A DNA stretch of 64,000 nt from Carallia brachiata. Lineage: Eukaryota; Streptophyta; Magnoliopsida; Malpighiales; Rhizophoraceae. Of the stretch, positions 1 to 12,387 are shown one piece after another; the stretch's first letter is position 1; every line of letters begins with the position of its first letter. The stretch covers positions 4,283,295 to 4,347,294 of the forward strand of contig JADCRB010000002.1 of NCBI GenBank assembly GCA_021464245.1. Direction: 5' to 3'. A model generated the notes under the pieces. That model saw nothing but the letters and a program-made list of their open reading frames with translations. It was not told where the DNA came from and ran no database searches. Made by a program: the position numbers and the translations under genes.

Positions 1-739
1 TACCTCTTGTACTAGTTCTAAAATCAAGTTGAATGAGAACATTCTCTTACAAAAGCTTTAGAAATTGTTGTTTATATACTAATTATGGATTGCTAATAAC
101 TTGTAGTTTGGATGTTTGAACTCATTTATTCTTGTATTGCACAAATTAAATGTTATATTTGCAATTTTGTATGTATTTGGGTGATGAAAAGTTGTCTTAA
201 TGCATCAAATTAGTGGGAAACAATGGCCTTTTCTTATAGAAAAACCGCAGTTTGTTTTTTTTTTTTTGCATAACCGTTGTCTTAACTTCTCTAAACTGTT
301 GCCTTTTACTATTAAAACCGCTGGTTTTTCCTATTAAAACCACTGCCTTTTTCCATATGAAAACCGATACCTTTTTCTATTAAAATCGTTGCCTTTGCCA
401 CTCTGAACGACTGTCTTTTCCTTTTAAAATTGGTACATATTCGCTTGAAACCGTTACTAAAAATTTCATAAAAATTTCCTAATTTGATTTATACGGGGGA
501 ATCTACTCTTACTTACAGAATCCATATATAAGCATCAAGACCCCATGGCTTGACAATTCGTTAACCAGTTGGTTGATGTAAAATAAGGGATAGTTGTCTT
601 TGGGACTCATTTCTGTTTAGACTAGTGAAGTCCATGCACATTTGTCACTTTCTATTTTGTATTTTTACCATGAACACATTGGAAGTCTAGTCCAGGTACA
701 TGAAATCACAAATTTAATCCATCTTGACATGCTTCTCGA

Positions 740-2190
740 CCTTTTCCTCAATAGTAAATTGTCGTTCAAGTGAAGTGTTGCGTTCTTTTATTTGTTTGGC
801 AAATGTTTGTCTTCATTGAAAATTTAGATACCATCATATCTGAGATAATACCTAGCATATTGTTGGTGTCCATGTAAAAACCTCTAAATGCAAAAAAAAA
901 AAAAAGCAATAAGCTCATCTTTTAACCATCCATCTAGTTTCTCTCAAATTTGGACAGCAAAAGCAAAATTAAAGGGGTCAAAGGGAATTTGGACAAGTCC
1001 TTTCAGCTAGTATTCCTTACTCTTCTATTTCATCAGGTTGATAATCCAAGCTTGTCTATTAATAATGGGTCTTTTTTCCTGACATTTTATCCCAACAAAC
1101 AAGAGCTCTCAGGCTTGTTTTCATGCACCCTTGGCTCTACTGATTCTTTTGTTTGATTGGTAGGTGTTTTCTTCATTGACAATTTTATTACCATCATATC
1201 TGAGTCAATGCCTAGCATGTCTGTTAGTATCAATGCAAAAACCTTTGAATGTGAAAGGAGAAAAGCAATGAGCTCATCCTTCGTACATCCATCTAATTTC
1301 TCTCAAATTTGGACAATACGAGAAGGATTGTAGGGGTCAAAGGGAATTTGGACAAGTCCTTTCGGCTAGTACTCCTTGCACTTGTATTTCATCAAGTTGG
1401 CAATCCAAGCTTGTCTTATCCATAGAGTTTTTTCTCCTCATCTTTTATGCCAACAACCAAGAGCTCCTATGCTTATTTTTGTGCATTTGTTTTGCTAATA
1501 CTTTTACTTAATTGTCAAATGTTTATGTTATTGACTATTTATGTACCATCGTATCTGAGTCAATGTCTAGCATGTCTGTTGGTATCCATGTAAAAACCTC
1601 TAAATACGAAAGGAGAAAAGCAAAAAGGTCATCTTTCAACCATCCATCTAAATCTCTTTAATTTGGATAGTAGGAATGATTAAAGGGGCCAAGGGGAATT
1701 TAGACAAGTCCTCTCAGCAAGTATTCTTTGTTTTTCTATTTATGTCACGTCCATAAAGGATTTCTTCTTCCAACCTTTTACCCCAGCAACTAAGAACTCC
1801 CATGCTTGTTTTGTGCAATTTTTGCCTTGCTGATTCTTCTATTTGATAGGCAGATGTTTCTTTTCGTTGACAATTTATGTACCACTGTATTTGAGTTAAT
1901 ACCTAACGTGTCTATTGGTATCCATGCAAAAACATCAAAATGCAAAATGAGAAAAGCAATAAGTTCATCCTTCAACCATCCATTTAATTTCTCTAAACTT
2001 CAAATAATATGAGAAATATTAGAGGGGTCAAGGGGAATTTGGATAAGTCCTTTCAGCTAGTATTTTTTGCTCTTCTATTTCATCAAGTCACTAATCCAAG
2101 CTTGTCATGTCCATAAAGGGTTTATTCTCCTGACATTTTATCTTAGCAACCAAGAGCACTCATGCTTGTTTTCATGAACCTATTGTTTTG
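740..2190 (-). repeat. Tandem array of about four ~350-bp units inside gypsy element 1
   Basis: The landmark CATCCAT plus a following conserved stretch recurs at 927, 1286, 1641 and 1978, giving periods of 359, 355 and 337 bases. Each unit, read on the minus strand, encodes a degraded version of the gypsy segment just before the reverse transcriptase fingers (residues resembling DVFAW followed by D-x-x-GI and H/xKLS). Best preserved copy is near 1790-1975. Tandem amplification of a coding segment inside a retroelement is unusual. Confidence 0.7.
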
Positions 2191-4480
2191 TTAATCACCC
2201 TAGGACTAAGGAATTTGATTTTTAAGTGCTTAATTGACACACCAGCATCTAAAGCTCGAGGACTAGGTTATCCAAGGACAAGGCTATATATATCCACTGT
2301 TAATAATTGTAGCATTGTCGTACTAACTTTTGATGTAGACCCAATAGTGACAAGCTCTATACATCCACATGGGACGACAAGCACCTAAGAGAACATGTGC
2401 AAATGAAAGTTAGTGGGCTTCAGCTCATCTGACCTAAATTTAATCTGTTTGAAGGCACTTAAGTATAGTATGTCCATCGAGTTGTCAATGTCTACTATTA
2501 CTCTTTTAACATTGAAGCCTCTGAAATTATATCATTACTCATCTTCTGAGGCTACTGCACTCCCTCCAGGTCATTAGCTTTATAGATGATAGGGTAATCA
2601 TCTTCTTCTATATGAAGTCCCTTACCTTAGACATTCATTGAATGGATGAGCTGCTTGAAATGGTGGCTCTTCCATTCACCGAGAGTCCTCTGACATTGGT
2701 GTTAGTGGCAAATCTACTAGCTTTGGTATACGATCTGCTCGCTAGTTGTAAGGCCTTTCCCAACCATGGTTTCTGGCTCAAGGCTTGGTATCTTACCAAG
2801 GCCAATCTTATTAATGGGATTCACAAACAAATTGTCATAGGTAGCCTTACTTGATGAGCTTTTTACTTCATTGCAAAGTTTATAGCTCTCATCAATGTCA
2901 TGGTTGTGATCATTATAGAAATGACAGATATTTTTAGCTGTCACATTGACTAGGGTTGGTCCTTATTTGAGGTGGACAAACTTGTATTATGTATTTGAAG
3001 GAATACTTAGGACAATAAGGGTGTGATCTTGTGTAGTTAGAATACCGACGCCCCTATGAACTACTATATAATGTATGTCGCTTAAGGGTTAGACTTTTGA
3101 TCCTTTTTGTATGTGCTTCAATGTATGCATCCTTGATTCCCGCTCTAGCTACTCCTAAGCTATGACTCACCTAGCTCTTCCCGAGCATTGTCTGCTTCTT
3201 CGGTGTTGAAGAATTATTCTACCCTCGATATGAGATCAACAAAATACCCAAGTAGATTCTAGCGTAGAGACTAGGCAAACTCTTACCACCAAAGATTTTC
3301 GATAAATATGTTTATTATTGATTTTGGCTTCAAATCCTCAAAATTTAGCATAGGGGTATTGAATCTAGCTATATATTCTCTTAATGACTTCTAATTTCTA
3401 CCTATCGGGAACAAAGGTCGAGGAGTTCTTCTTTCACCTTTTGCTTAAAACAAACCTTGATATAAATAGGTTGCCCAACTATTTCGAGCTCTTAAATAAA
3501 TAAGCTAGAAGCAAGAAATACTAGTGTTGAGCTACACATTTCAAGGTTGTCGAGAAGGCTCTGCACATGGTGGCATCTAAGGCTATATGTGATGAAATTA
3601 GAGTTTGGAAGTCGTTTTTTAATGTTTATTGGGGTCCTATGTACCGTTGTAGGCTTTCAGTGAGGCAAGTTTGAACTTTTTTGGTGGCAATGTATCAAGA
3701 ATCTCTTTCAAAAGAGGAAGCTCAAGGCTTCTCTAAGATTCTTTGGGTAGCGCATGTTTTGAACCCCTCAATATTGCATTCCACGCCTACATATTTTTCA
3801 ACTATTGTGATATTTGGTTCTCTTCTTATTGAGTAAGGTGCCATGATGCGACTCCAACACCTTATCCCTTTGGAGACTAATGAAAGGCTCCTGGTTGCAT
3901 ATCAATGGTGCAGAATTCTTTAAGAAAAATCCAACAAAGATTCATCATCAGTTATAGCATGAGATTGTTGAGGGTTACCATCTCATCTAAGTGAGGACCC
4001 TCCAGCCTGTCATGGGTGCTGAGCATGTCCCTCCTAACCACCTCCTAGAGGGGGGTATACTAGGTCTTGGTCGTCTAACATAGGAGGTGGCAGTGTGTCA
4101 TTGTCCCCCTGGCTTCCAACAGCAACCCCCCTAAGGTGTTAGCATCGATAGTTCAACATAGGGTTCATCTAGGTTCTTGCCAATAAGAGTTCATTTGGAT
4201 GCAAGGAACGCATTGAGGGTTGCATGCAAAGCCCTAAAGAGGCTCTTAATAGAGGAAAGTCGTTCATCAGGCGTCGCTCTTGTGGACCAGCTCATGGAGC
4301 CCCTATCTTTCCTATGTCTGGGTGGTCATTATGGGAGCGAATGAGAGAAAAATTTTCATATCCTTCTTATGATGGTGATCTCAAGTTCGACGCATTTTTG
4401 GGTGAGCACATAAAAGGTAGAAATAATAGGAGTGTTCAAGGGTTCATCAACTCCAATAGTCCTGTATAAAAGGTGCCAAA
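2150..4480 (-). pseudogene. Gypsy gag and aspartic protease remnant
   Basis: On the minus strand, gag-like sequence at about 3150-3660 reads as a degraded retrotransposon gag domain. At 2717-2944 a gag C-terminal segment carries CHF-x-x-DH-x-HD, a common feature of plant gypsy gag (CxFHxDHGHDT). At 2150-2560 a protease segment reads VDI-x-x-SMDILY-x-x-AF, where a working enzyme would have D-S/T-G. Frames are interrupted, so this is a relic. Identification rests on motif order rather than on an alignment. Confidence 0.65.
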
Positions 4481-4567
4481 TGTCATCCTATTTCCCAGTT
4501 AAAGACAAAAATTGTAAAAAAGAAAAGGAAAGACACTCAACATGTCTTTTCAACATACGTTGCTAAC

Positions 4568-5098
4568 TGATGGTGTCTTTAGTAGAGAGCTTACCTACTT
4601 CTTCGGCTTAGGCTGTAGGCTTGCAAAACAAAGGAAAGCTTTGGCTGGGAGTAGTCCCTGGTGTGAGGACTCTAACATTTAAGTCAGTTCCTAAATGAGT
4701 AGAAGAAGAGGAAACACAGTAGATGCCAATAGTTGACTCAATGGGCTAAGCCTCCCTCAGAGCCTAGTGTGGGTATGTGTTCTTCTCTTGAGGAGTGAGT
4801 CGTATTGATGATTCGTGTGAATTTAGAGGTTTGAAAGACTTTGATGGGCGAAGCTTCCTACCTTTTTTATTTCTTCATAGTTGGTTTTAAATACTTGAAA
4901 AGATAATTGATGGAACATATGAGGCTCAACTCATGCTCGAGGCCCTTTGGTCAGTGCTCAGGTACATAGCTTGGAGTTTGGGCCCATAAAGGGTAGTAGA
5001 TCAATTGTGGACTCTGGCCCAAGTCGGATTGGATTGACGTTGATCGTGGATTAGGGCTCATGCCTTGCAATTAGAACATTCATAGGTCTTTATCAATA
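4568..5098 (-). repeat. Probable LTR of gypsy element 1
   Basis: Begins TGATGG at 4568. The bases just left of it (about 4546-4567) align with the primer-binding region of the related element at 47226-47246. For a minus-strand element this is the 5-prime LTR. The right boundary is uncertain because the expected CCATCA terminus is degraded to something like TTATCA near 5098. Confidence 0.5.
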
Positions 5099-6029
5099 GG
5101 TGTCCAAACTATTAATGGGCATATTTGAATCGACCGCATATTCGAATCGACCGCATAATAATCATAAAGCAGCAACTAAAATTGACAAGATGATTTTGGG
5201 GATGCCGATCGACTGGACTTCGCGTCCAGCTTAAGTGGACCCATAGATTCCAAATCTTAGTCTAGTGAGTGGCATGTATCCAATAAAACAAGAACTATCA
5301 CTTAGACTAAAATGAATTTAAACACTTTTAATTGCTCGAAAGGGTTTGAAGACGTTATAAGATCAAATTTAGCACTTCAAAAAAAAAAAAAAAACAAAAC
5401 AAAAACAAAAAAAAACTCTCACATGAATTGAGATGGAGAGCAATGCACTCTCTTTCACACTGTTATTGGATCTAGAAAAATTTTATATTTAGTAATAAGT
5501 AACATTTAATAACAAACTATATTTTACTGTTAAAAAAATTTGCACATATGAAATGGATGACTATTAAATTGCCATCAAGAGGAGAGGAAGAGGTGGGATC
5601 CTAATCTCATTGCACTTAGCTATAATAATGAATGAATGCAGGTACATGCATGTTATTATTTGTCACCCAATTATTAAACTTAGAATTGTACACGTTTCTT
5701 TTATTAACTTCTTTATTGTGACAACACTTCCAATAAATCAAAACATGCATGCATTTTGTTGATTATTATTATTTTTTTTTTGCAAAAGAAGTCAAATAAA
5801 AAAAACTAGTTGTCTAACAAAAAAAAAAAAGTTATTCAAAAACCAAAAAAAACTAACTACTCGCGATCAAAAGTAACGTTCAACCGGTCATTATCAAGAC
5901 TTGGCAAGATATTTTATTGATGTTATTGCGTTTGAGTAATAATGCCATATGCGATATGACATGCACCAACATTTTTTTTGTTAATGAATTTGGCCTACCA
6001 GTATATATAAACAAAGAAATGGTATGACT
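5099..6029. other. Intergenic, nothing recognised
   Basis: AT-rich DNA with A-rich runs near 5380-5415 and 5810-5835. I see no coding sequence with family resemblance and no clear repeat boundary. It lies downstream (3-prime side) of AKR copy A. Confidence 0.5.
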
Positions 6030-6564
6030 AGAGGTGTAAAAGAGTGATTCGATCTAATAATCTGTTTGAATTTATCTGAAAATGTTAAGTCAAGAACCCG
6101 ATTTTTCAATTCGAATCCAAAAATGATTCAACCCGAAAATGACCTGAAAATTTTGGGTTGAATCCATGTCACCCGTTAGATTAAAAAAAAAATAATAAAT
6201 TTTTTTTTACTTTTACTTTTGTCTTATCTTTTTTAAATACTAATTAATACCATTTTCGTATAATATAGATATATATGATATAAAAACTAAATTTAAACGT
6301 ATAATTCATTATAAAAATAAGTTTTAAATTTAATTAAAATATTTTATTTTAATAAAAAATGACTTAAAAAAATAATAATTTAATGCGAATTTGACCTGAA
6401 TTCGATTTGAATCCAAATTTGATTTGAATTCAATCCGAATATGAAACGACTCTAACTGAACCCAAACTAAATGTAACGTGATTTGAAAGTAACCCAATCG
6501 AAAATGATCTGAACTCGAAACGACCCAACTCAAATCCGACCCAACCTGACTTTTTGACATATTT
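6030..6564. mobile_element. MULE-like non-autonomous DNA transposon, ~535 bp
   Basis: Flanked by GGTATGACT (6021-6029) and AGTATGACC (6565-6573), a 9-bp direct repeat with 7 of 9 bases matching, which fits a Mutator-type target duplication. Termini are short and imperfectly inverted (AGAGGTGT versus AAATATGTC). It is clearly related to the element at 54555-55066, with shared stretches about AACCCGA/GACCCAA-rich motifs. No transposase coding is seen. Confidence 0.6.
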
Positions 6565-6791
6565 AGTATGACCAAGGATAGTTGAAAACTTCAAATCTTC
6601 TTCCAAGGAAACATTAAATATTCATCATAAAAATTAAGTATTCATCATAGAAATCTTAAATTTAAGTTACGAGGCAGCATCCAAATAAAATAATGATTCA
6701 GACTACCCAACAGGGGAGAATTAAGAGGGGGACGAGGTGACAGGTATCTATTGTTGTGTAACTCCTGTCTCCTTTATTTTTTTTTTATAAG

Positions 6792-9700
6792 TTACATTTC
6801 TCCATCCCAGAGCTCCATGAGAGATTTGAAAGGACCATCATCGGAGATGAATGTATCAGCTAGACTCCCTCGACTTTGTGGGATTTCGTTTATCTTCTTC
6901 AAGTCTTCTGCACTTAGTTTCCAATCAAATATGTCCATGTTTTCTTTCATTCTTTCCTTGTTAAAGCTTTTCACGACCACACTAACTCCTTGCTCATAAG
7001 CCCATCTCATGCACACCTTCCGATACCAAAAAATAAAAAGTAAAAAAAAAAAAAACGGCTCGTGCATAAAAAAAGAATGACATATGGAACATGACATCAC
7101 ATAAATAATTATGCTCAAGAAAAATTACGAATTTTTTAGTTTTCTTATTAAGGAGATACAAAAGTGTCAATGCACAAAGCCGCAAAGGTTCATATTCATT
7201 GCACTTCTATGGTTTTAATTTTTGAAGGGATTAAATGCATTTAACTTTTTTATATTTAGTTTTTTCATTTTATTTCATTAATTTAATTTAAAAATTGAAT
7301 CCCCTTACAGTTATCAAGTTTTGCAATTTATCCCATTAGTCAAGATTATGTTAAATTTATTTATAGAAATAACCAAAATTACATTGTTTTGAAATTGTTA
7401 ATTTTTTTCTCTACCAAAATTATAAAAATTTCATATAGTGTATACTTAAACTACATTTTATATTATATTCTTACATTTTTGTTGTTTTCAGTTGATTACG
7501 CATGTTGATATACAAATGTTTGATACAATATTTGTAGTTAACTTTTATGTGAACACATGTGTAGTTAATTTCTATTAATAGGTTCAAAAAATTACTGTCG
7601 ATGAGGTTAATTGTCAAATTAAAAAGTACAAGAGAGTTATTGTTTAAATTGAAACCACAACAGAATAAAATATAGAAAAAAAATCAAACCTCATGAGAGT
7701 TAAATACATTTAACTATTGAGTCTTTGTGTCCAATTTTTTTTTTCAGTTATTAATAAACATAACAGCCGAATGATTTTCTTTTTTTTTTGTGAGAAAATT
7801 TGTGAAAATAATAAATAGACACGGAAACATTTGTAAAATGTTTCAATTCACTACAAAATTTTCTCTAAAAAAACCCATTAAATATATTTGTGACTAGAGA
7901 AAAAAAATTTGGATAGGCATTTATTTAAATTTTTTATATTGAAGTAAATTGTCTGAATTCATTCTTAATCACAAAAAGTCAAATATGTTTGAGAAGAGGC
8001 TCGTGTGTGATATTCATTATGGTTTGATGTTTACTCTATGCTTGATCGATGTCACTTTGTTTGAATTATCTTTTTATATTCGAGTGATCGATTTCAGCAT
8101 GATTTGATTTACATTATATATTTATATATAATCGTGATTCATGATATAATAGTCAATACCTTTGAATTTTAAATTTAAATAAAATGAGCTAACCGTTTTC
8201 AAAGATCTTGTAGTTTCTTTCAAATCTTTATTTTCAGAAAAATATTGAATGAGATCTTCAAAGATCTCAAAGAAAGTGGAAAAAATGTCGTTATTCAAAG
8301 TTGGCAGAAATTTGGGACTAGTCAATCAGAGGCATCAAACAGACAACACATGAAAACAGAAAAGAAGCAAAAAAAATTACAGATAATTTGTGTCGATCGA
8401 TCAGACCAATTGATCGAACGTCAGAAGGCTTTTAAGCTGTAGACTTGAAAAGGTTTCGAAAAATTTTATCAGTTGTCAAGACCGATGTAAAAAATATTGG
8501 AAAGTGCATAAAGCTGAAAAAGTTAGAGATTTTGGATCAGTCGATTGGCCCATGTGCTGCAATCAACCAATGCTTCAATAGAAAAAATTTCCTATTTTGG
8601 AAACGATTCTCTTTATGTAAAACATCAATGTCAAAGAGCTAGTAGAGCCTTGCACGTCTATAAAATACTTTGTAAAGGAAAAGATTTGGGAGCCGGAGAT
8701 GGATGGATCTCTTGATTTTTTATCTTAAAATATTTGAAAAGAATAATTAATTATTAATTTTTTATAATAGTTATAATAAAAAAGAGTAACAAAAAATATA
8801 ATAATAATATTTAAAAAGAATAATTAAATATTAATATTTTGTAATTGTTATAATAAAAAAATAATAAAAAATAAAATAATAATTTATATTTCAATCTTTT
8901 ATTACTCTTTTTATTATAAGATATCAAGACATATCCTCATGATAGATCCATCGAGCTCCCTAACCAAGCTCCTTTTTTAACTCTTTTTATCAGACACGTT
9001 GAATACTTTGTAAAAGTGAGTTGTTAAAAAAAGAAAGAACCAAACGGAAAAAGAGATCAAAAGTCAAAATCAAAGAGCAAGAACTATGAAGTGAAAACGC
9101 TAACGTAGTGATAGAGCAAGATTGCTTTACGGACAAGAGTTACAGCTTAAGTCTCTAATGTTCTAAACAATTATTATGTTATTGTGTAAAGCCTTTGCGG
9201 AAGTATTGTGATTCAAATCAAGGGATCAAGTGTAAAGGATTAACTTCACCTTGTAAATGAAGATAAGATTAGAGAATTAAACTCTCAAGGGAGAAATTTT
9301 GAGGAGTGGGTATCAGCTCTCAGTTGAGGAGTGTGATTTATCCATATTTCTTGCTTATATGCATATATTCTTTACCTGAGCTACAGTTTTTCCCCTTGCA
9401 TTGGCTATGTCTTTCAGCACCTCACTTTCCAACACTCGATTGTTTCCCCAACATGTTCCTTTGCCTCCTAGTGGAGAGTAAGCTGTCAAATGGATGCCCT
9501 TTTCTTGGCATAGCTTCCTTAGATTCTTCTGCTGCCAGCAAGGGTTCATTTCCACCTTTGTCAAAACAAGACACAGGCGTAATCAGAACCAAACACAGCA
9601 GGAATTATATAATACATAAGCTGTTCAAGCTTAATTTTCCATGGAAATCGGCGATTGAAAGCTCGGGACATATGATGTTACTTCTTTTTTTGGTTCGTTG

Positions 9701-10497
9701 ATGCTATGTTTTGATTCATGTATGGCATATGACTGAAAATTTAACTGCTCTGGCTGTTTTTCGAGATTCAAATTCGAGATTCTCATCAGTTGGAAGCAAT
9801 GAAAAATTACTCACTTGGTTGACAGCCGGAGGGATTCTTGCAGTTGCAAGTAAATCTTCAATTTTCTTACAGGTGAAGTTGCTAACCCCTATTGATTTCG
9901 TGAGGCCAAGCTCCTGGCATTCCTCCATGGCCTTCCAAGTGGACTCAAAGTCCATTTTTAGGATGTCATTTTTTCCGAACGGAAATTGGGAGCCCGGCTT
10001 CAAGCTGGCCGGAAAATGTATGAGATATAGGTCAACGTATTCCAATCCAAGGTTCCTGGAACAACGAAAGCAAATGATTCCATGCATCTTTTCTTTCTGG
10101 GAACATTGGAAAAAACAAAAACAAAGAGAAAAAGAAGGCAAAATAAATGTTACAGTGAGAAGTAGCACTACTTGAGAGTGTTTTGGAGGGCAGGGATGAC
10201 AAGGTGGCGGTGAGCATCGGAGCTATAAAGCTTTGAGGTGATGAAAAGCCCGTCGCGTGAACTGATCAGTCCACCTTGCAAGGCCTCGGCAATGGCTTCG
10301 CCTAGAGGCTGCTCTGACTGGTATAATGCAGCCGTGTCGAAGTGCCTGTAGCCAATTTCTATAGCTTGGAGCACAGATTTCTTCACTGCTTCATTTCTGG
10401 AACCGAATGGGAAGTCTGCTGTGCCAAAGCCTATTAGAGGAATTGTTTTCCCAGTTGAGCCCAAAGGGGCTTCTGAAATATTGATCGTCTTTGCCAT
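6792..10497 (-). CDS. NADPH-dependent aldo-keto reductase, AKR4 type (copy A, intact)
   Basis: Predicted exons on the minus strand: 10172-10497, 9815-10055, 9376-9555 and 6792-7016, each with GT/AG borders. They sum to 972 bases, or 323 residues plus stop, the usual size for the family. The catalytic tetrad is visible: Asp in GYRHFDTA, Tyr in ALYQSEQ, Lys in LFITSKLY and His in YLIHFP. The C-terminal part carries VVVKSFN and EIPQSR, typical of the NADPH-binding end. Overall it most resembles plant AKR4B enzymes such as codeinone reductase-like and methylecgonone reductase-like proteins, which are cytosolic and reduce ketones or aldehydes; the true substrate cannot be told from sequence. Intron 3 is about 2.36 kb and full of repeats. 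A LINE tail sits 74 bases upstream of the start codon. The start is the only Met before the family's N-terminal strand. Four other copies in the window are broken. Confidence 0.88.
7225..7715. repeat. Fold-back (MITE-like) repeat in AKR-A intron 3
   Basis: The left end reads GGGATTAAATGCATTTAACT and the right end is an inverted version (AGTTAAATGTATTTAACT on the other strand), with further inverted AT-rich matches inward. This resembles a widespread class of plant terminal-inverted-repeat elements. I could not define a target duplication. Confidence 0.4.
8245..9345 (+). repeat. Ty1/copia-type LTR relic in AKR-A intron 3
   Basis: This block aligns along most of its length with 47839-48940 (AKR copy E) and its second half with 35130-35560 (copy D). 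It includes the shared landmarks around ACGTCTATAAAA, AAGTGAGTTG and GTCTCTAAT. The text resembles a plant copia LTR, with repeated pseudo-palindromic GTCAATC/GATTGAC motifs and a TATA-like TATAAAAT. No internal coding region adjoins it, so it looks like a solo LTR or fragment. It is interrupted by an insertion at 8676-8977. Confidence 0.6.
8676..8977. mobile_element. MITE-like insertion within the intronic LTR, ~302 bp
   Basis: Comparison with copy E (about 48250) shows a block present only in copy A, bounded by TAA on both sides (8673-8675 and 8978-8980). Its ends are imperfect inverted repeats containing GGGAGC and GATGGATCT. An AT-rich core lies between them. The 3-bp TAA target would fit a PIF/Harbinger-type MITE. 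Confidence 0.45.
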
Positions 10498-10570
10498 TTT
10501 CTTATTTAATAGTTCTAATTACAAATGCTTGGAGTCCATGACTGGCATCCAAGGTTACATACATATATAT

Positions 10571-10879
10571 TTTTAGCAATTGGTGGGAGCAACTTCATCA
10601 TTGAAAGTGATTGTCGGGATATTTTTTGCAAACTGATAGCCAAACGACAGGACTGGACCATAACACCTATTTTGTGGGATATTTGTAGAATATTACAATC
10701 TATGAATAATTACTTTTATTATGTTATATTTAGACCAGTTAATAAAATAATAAATTAAGTCGTAAATTAATTATTATCGAGACTCTGCTCTATAGATTGG
10801 GTTAGCAACCTTCCTTCTAACTTTTGACTTTTCACATTAATGAATATGGTTTTATTCCTTCTATCAAAAAAAACAAGTT
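10571..10879 (+). mobile_element. 5-prime-truncated LINE tail immediately upstream of AKR copy A
   Basis: Plus-strand reading gives the end of a plant LINE RNase H domain (IIESDCRDIFCKL, then ILWDICRIL, then FRPVNKI) followed by a short A tail. It is flanked by ACATACATATATAT (10557-10570) and AGATACATATATAT (10880-10893), a 14-bp target duplication with one mismatch. Copy E has the uninterrupted site near 50240, so this is an insertion 74 bases upstream of the copy A start codon. Confidence 0.75.
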
Positions 10880-11572
10880 AGATACATATATATATATATA
10901 TATAGGATTACGTGCATCAGAAATATTACTCTTTGTATAAATATTAGCCAAGGTTAGGAACGATTTTTTTGAACTCAAATCAAAATAAGATCAAAGTAAT
11001 ATAAATTTGTCTGAGTATTTATTAAAAAAATTAAATAAATTATTAAATATTATTAGATAAATTAAATATAACTATTTTAGTGTTACCTAAAATACAATCA
11101 TACTGTAAAAGTGTAAATTTATATGTAATCCTTAGTATACTAACAAATCCAGTTAACAAATAGCACGGCACAAGACCTATACTCCAAAGAGTGGATTACA
11201 TAGTTTCAAATCAATAATAATAATTAGTTATATAATCTTGTATAATGATATATAATATTTTATTTATATTTTTTTTTTGTGAATTCTATATTTCAATAAT
11301 CCATAGAAAAAAACAATTTATATAATTTTATTCAATTTCAAAACTATATCTAAATAAAGCAACTGTACTTTTTCTCCTTATAAATTGGGCTGGTTAGGGT
11401 TTTTTTTCTTTTTTATTTTTTTGTTTTTGTTTTGTTTTTTTTTTTTTTGTTGACAACTATTCTCATTCTTTTTTTTTAGAGTTTTTCTAAACTTAGACCA
11501 ACTGATTGGGGGAGGGGAGAACAGTTGGGGAGATCTAGGATTCGAACCCTTAACCTTGATAGTAATAATTAG

Positions 11573-12387
11573 TCTAACGGGCGTAAATTTTGAGTCTACA
11601 ACAGTTAGAATCGAAAATATAAACAATAAATTACAAAAAAAAATTAAAATAAAAGAAAATTTACGTGGGTCGATTTTCGTGATTCTTCCGATTAGTGTTC
11701 CTTTATAACTTCTGTCAAGAGTTACTCGAACTTCATTTTGACAGCAATAAATTCCACAGTTTTATCTTGAACTTCGTATACTGAAACTAGATCTGATGTA
11801 GACATTGAGATTACAGTTAAGAACCGCAGAGACCTGATTTGAGCCGATCTGTCTTAATTTCACCAAGGGTCGAAGAGACTTGTTCTCTGATGAGCTGTTT
11901 GGATTTTGTTGAGCCGTAAGAGGCTTGATCTCAATCGGATTTGTAATATTTTGATATTTTTAAATTTATATTATCATAAATTCAGATTTACAGCGATCAG
12001 AGAATATAAACCAAAAAATAACTTTAGAAATAGAAACAACAAATTTTATGGGGTTTACACCTGAAATATCTCTAAACAAGGAGTTAGGAGAGTATACTGC
12101 AGAGTAAAAAAACGTAGAAAAAAGAGAAATTTTGTTAAGAAATTTTCAAAATTTTCTTTTCTCTCAAGTTCTATGTATTTTCTATTTGTAGATTTGCTAA
12201 ATATGTTTGAACTGGAGAGCGAAGGCCTATTTATAGGGCTATTTTCTCATGTGAAAATCACATGGGAAAGGAATAAAACTTTTCTTCTGCGTCGACGTTG
12301 CCAATTTTAGCCGACATTGACTTCTTTTTCTTTTTTTTTTTTCTTTTCTAGAAGCTGAGTTTTCTTTTTTTTTTTTTAATATTTACA
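11573..12387 (-). repeat. 3-prime LTR of gypsy element 2
   Basis: Aligns with 19511-20202. It ends TTTACA at 12387, so on the minus strand the LTR begins TGTAAA. The bases just inside (12388-12400, minus strand AAGTGGGGCATT) form a purine-rich tract, the expected polypurine primer. It contains about 140 bases missing from the partner LTR. Confidence 0.75.

Larger units (their letters stand above)
1..5100 (-). mobile_element. Degenerate Ty3/gypsy element (family 1), truncated at the window edge
   Basis: Minus-strand remnants of a gypsy polyprotein run in the usual order. An LTR with TGATGG terminus lies at about 4568-5098, followed by a primer-binding region, gag, aspartic protease and then the start of reverse transcriptase, which is cut by the window edge. 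Stops and frameshifts are everywhere, so it is dead. The same family recurs at 44500-47838: the LTR start and the sequence next to the primer-binding site align between the two. No transposition-competent gene remains. Confidence 0.75.

Noticed and set aside
740..2190. CRISPR-like regular array
   Set aside because: Units are ~350 bases, diverged and coding-derived; the genome is a plant's.
9306..10175. Long plus-strand open frames across the AKR exons
   Set aside because: They are antisense shadows of exons 2 and 3 of copy A.
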